Part shown: positions 62,150 through 64,000 of the stretch, in pieces
Layout of the letters: every line of letters starts with the position of its first letter
Numbering within the stretch: position 1 is the first letter of the stretch
Assembly: GCA_022410635.1 (NCBI GenBank)
Contig: JAJVDF010000169.1
Span: forward strand, 523,052-587,051
DNA from: Tretioscincus oriximinensis
Taxonomy: Eukaryota > Chordata > Lepidosauria > Squamata > Gymnophthalmidae
Length of the DNA stretch: 64,000 nucleotides
Direction of reading: 5' to 3'
Made by a program: the position numbers and the translations under genes
The notes under the pieces: generated by a model
Database searches by the model: none
Told to the model about the DNA's origin: nothing
Seen by the model: only the letters and a program-made list of their open reading frames with translations

Positions 62150-63845
62150 AGTTCCCACCTGATGTCTCTCTTTACATTCTTTTTTTTTGTGCCCGATTAT
62201 GATACGATATATTCATTGCATCTAAATTGCTTCTTGTTGGGTGTTGAAAATTTTCTCTGCCCGATTGACTTAANGTTTCTTAGTTGTTGAATATGGTTCT
62301 TTATCTCTGGCATATTTTTTGTTGAAATGCGGACTTCATAGCTTTTGCTATTTATTTTATGGTTTCTCCTCCTGGCTCATAGGTCCTGTCCTTTTGGAGG
62401 GTGGGATGAAGGCAGCAGGTCACATGTCCTTAAATCTATTTGAAAAAATTGCTGGAGACTCCTTTTAAACATATTTCTGAAGATGAATGCAAAAAATTGA
62501 ATAAATCCTGATGAAGAAGCATAATTTGGGATATAAAAGGAAATTTAAGCTGCAATACTGCACTGGACTTTGAAAACTTGAAATGTTATGTAACTGTTTG
62601 TGTATACACACACACACTCATATTTGCAAACATGAATTAGAAGAACTGGATGCCTACAAATGAGTGCCTGATTGGAGTTAGTGTCATCTTGCATTGAAGT
62701 CAAGAGGTGGGGGAATTATTCACNGTGCATCAAATTAAGCATGCATGAAAGTCTTTTTAGGATTTGGGGTTTGAATTATTGATGCTCTTCTGGAGTCCAA
62801 GGNAGCACATGTGATTTATACACAATACTCCTGCTATATCGTTGTTTATTATCTAGATACTTTTGTGGTAAACCTCTCAGGAGACANGGGCAGAATTGTG
62901 CTTATTACTGCATTTCTCTTGGTACAACCTACATTGCAAAGGCACAACTTGATAGGCGCCAAGGTTTTCACTAGTGAAGATTAACTGNGTGTTTTTAAAC
63001 TGACTTGTGAAGTTAGAAGCAGTGGGATCTTAATGTGTTTCTGTTTTCTATATGTCCATGGATGCCTGTGTAGAAAAAGAGGCAAGAGTTTTGCAGCTTT
63101 AATAGGTGGGGAAAAAGAGAATGTTCACCAGCTGCAACTTGGTGAAAAAAAATCACTTCTCCACACCCATCATCTGTGATTTTCCTATGGGTCAAGTTAA
63201 TGTCAAATTACGGCTACAGCCCCCCCCCCCCTTAGAAAAGCAAATTTTTCTAGCAAGCAAATTTAGTAGCACTTTGAAGACTAACTAGCCAAAAAACCTA
63301 GATTGATAATATGAAACTTTCATGGATGAAGCTTCTTTCATCACAAGTGTTTGGAGAAGTAAGCTTAGACTCCATTCAGATGACATTTATGGGAGCACTG
63401 TAATGGCTTATTTGCCACACGTGTTGCAGCACAGCCATGGTCGCGCTCCAACAGTCCCAGACAGCACTTTTTTAATAATTGCTCCTTGGCACAATGATGC
63501 TGCTATGGCAGAGCCATGTGTGCTGCTGAGTGAGAATTCTGTGCGTAGCGTTCGCCAAGATCATCAGTCATGAGTAAGCTGAAAANNTTTTTNAAAAAAA
63601 GAATTGATGGGAAAGATGGGAAATCTTACAGTGCTAAGAAAATCTCACCTAATTTCAAACATAAAAAGTGTCATAATAGTTGNGTGTGTAGGCTTACACC
63701 AAAGAAAGCACAAGCCCTTTGTGGAGAATGACAGTTTGAATGCAGCCTTAGTCAATCTTCTTTCCAGCCGGTCTCCAAGGAATCCCTTGTTAAAAATTCT
63801 AATCCAGAATAGTTTGGCTATTTCTTAGAACTGGAGACAGTGCAA
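62150..63845. other. No recognised gene; possible relative of family C at 63258
   Basis: TTTAGTAGCACTTTGAAGACTAACTAGCC and ATGAAACTTTCATGGATGAAGCTTCTTTCATC (63262-63345) resemble the antisense order of family C (GTAGCACTTTGAGACTAACTTG...CATAAGCTTTCGTAGACATG), so it may be a diverged subfamily. The remainder is unassigned. Confidence 0.35.
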
Positions 63846-63849
63846 AAAA

Positions 63850-64000
63850 TAGGTCANTAAGAAGAATCAACGATCTAGAAATCAGGGTGCAACATTGAGC
63901 CTTGAACGATTGCATTTAAGGGGTGACCTGGTTGAAATCATACATGAAATTGATAAGGTGACTGGAGAAAAAAAATATTTTTGTTATCACACAACTTTTG
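63850..64000 (+). mobile_element. CR1 LINE fragment, plus orientation, cut by window end
   Basis: AAGAAGAATCAACGATCTAGAAATCAGG, CCTTGAACGATTGCATTTAAGGGGTGACCTGG, TTGAAATCATACATGAAATTGATAAGGTG follow the CR1 3'-UTR order that precedes the segment seen at 26402. Confidence 0.55.

Larger units (their letters stand above)
59475..64000 (+). other. Putative first intron (3' end not in window)
   Basis: Starts with the GTAAGG donor. CpG density falls after about 59640, and the rest is filled with MITEs and LINE pieces. No convincing downstream exon was seen. The segment 61300-61700 is non-repetitive in this window with open frames on both strands, but those start at non-ATG codons and lack splice-bounded structure. 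Confidence 0.5.

Overview
This window is 64 kb of vertebrate nuclear DNA, most likely from a squamate reptile (a lizard). The evidence is the repeat content. There are tRNA-derived SINEs of the Sauria type with a Bov-B-like 3' tail ending in (TTC)n, many CR1 LINE 3' ends ending in TTCTTATG-type repeats, L1 and L2-like LINE remnants, retrovirus-like LTRs, and many short non-autonomous DNA transposons of hAT, Tc1/mariner and pogo/Tigger type. There is no operon structure, no bacterial gene and no intact protein-coding gene. Nearly all open frames are chance frames or lie inside repeats. The species cannot be named from the sequence alone.

Layout. From 1 to about 58.5 kb the DNA is AT-rich and looks intergenic (or part of a very long intron), built from layered insertions of different ages. 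Landmarks are L1 3' ends (1.6-2.3, 3.2-3.5 and 35.9-36.1 kb), a degraded L1 coding fragment (12.6-13.0 kb, minus), CR1 ends throughout, two related LTRs (18.47-19.34 and 47.09-47.84 kb), an unrelated LTR with a TATA box (33.3-33.8 kb), two hAT elements inside CR1 copies with perfect 8-bp target duplications (17.55-18.03 and 26.54-27.16 kb), four copies of a near-perfect palindromic element (8.5, 11.1, 23.2 and 55.0 kb), and six copies of a short element whose 9-13 bp target duplications suggest LINE-type retrotransposition (5.9, 30.2, 37.5, 48.3, 51.7 and 53.4 kb).

From about 58.7 kb the character changes. Two CTCF-like motifs and an E-box lead into a CpG island with (GGCG)n, (CGG)9 and (GGA)n tracts, interrupted by a 212-base assembly gap. 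The plus strand has no ATG between the gap and a strong splice donor (CAG|GTAAGG at 59474/59475). This fits a non-coding first exon of a plus-strand gene whose coding exons lie beyond the window. The gene cannot be identified here. From 59.5 to 64 kb would be its first intron, which again carries MITEs and LINE pieces.

The elements mostly relate to each other as insertions within insertions, which gives a relative order of activity. LINEs (CR1, L1, Bov-B type, L2-like) would have supplied the enzymes that moved the SINEs. The DNA elements seen here have no transposase of their own. I found no undescribed multi-gene system. The most unusual items are the inverted-dimer form of the short element, the palindromic element family, the modular SINE heads and tails, and the CGG-bearing promoter with opposed CTCF-like motifs.
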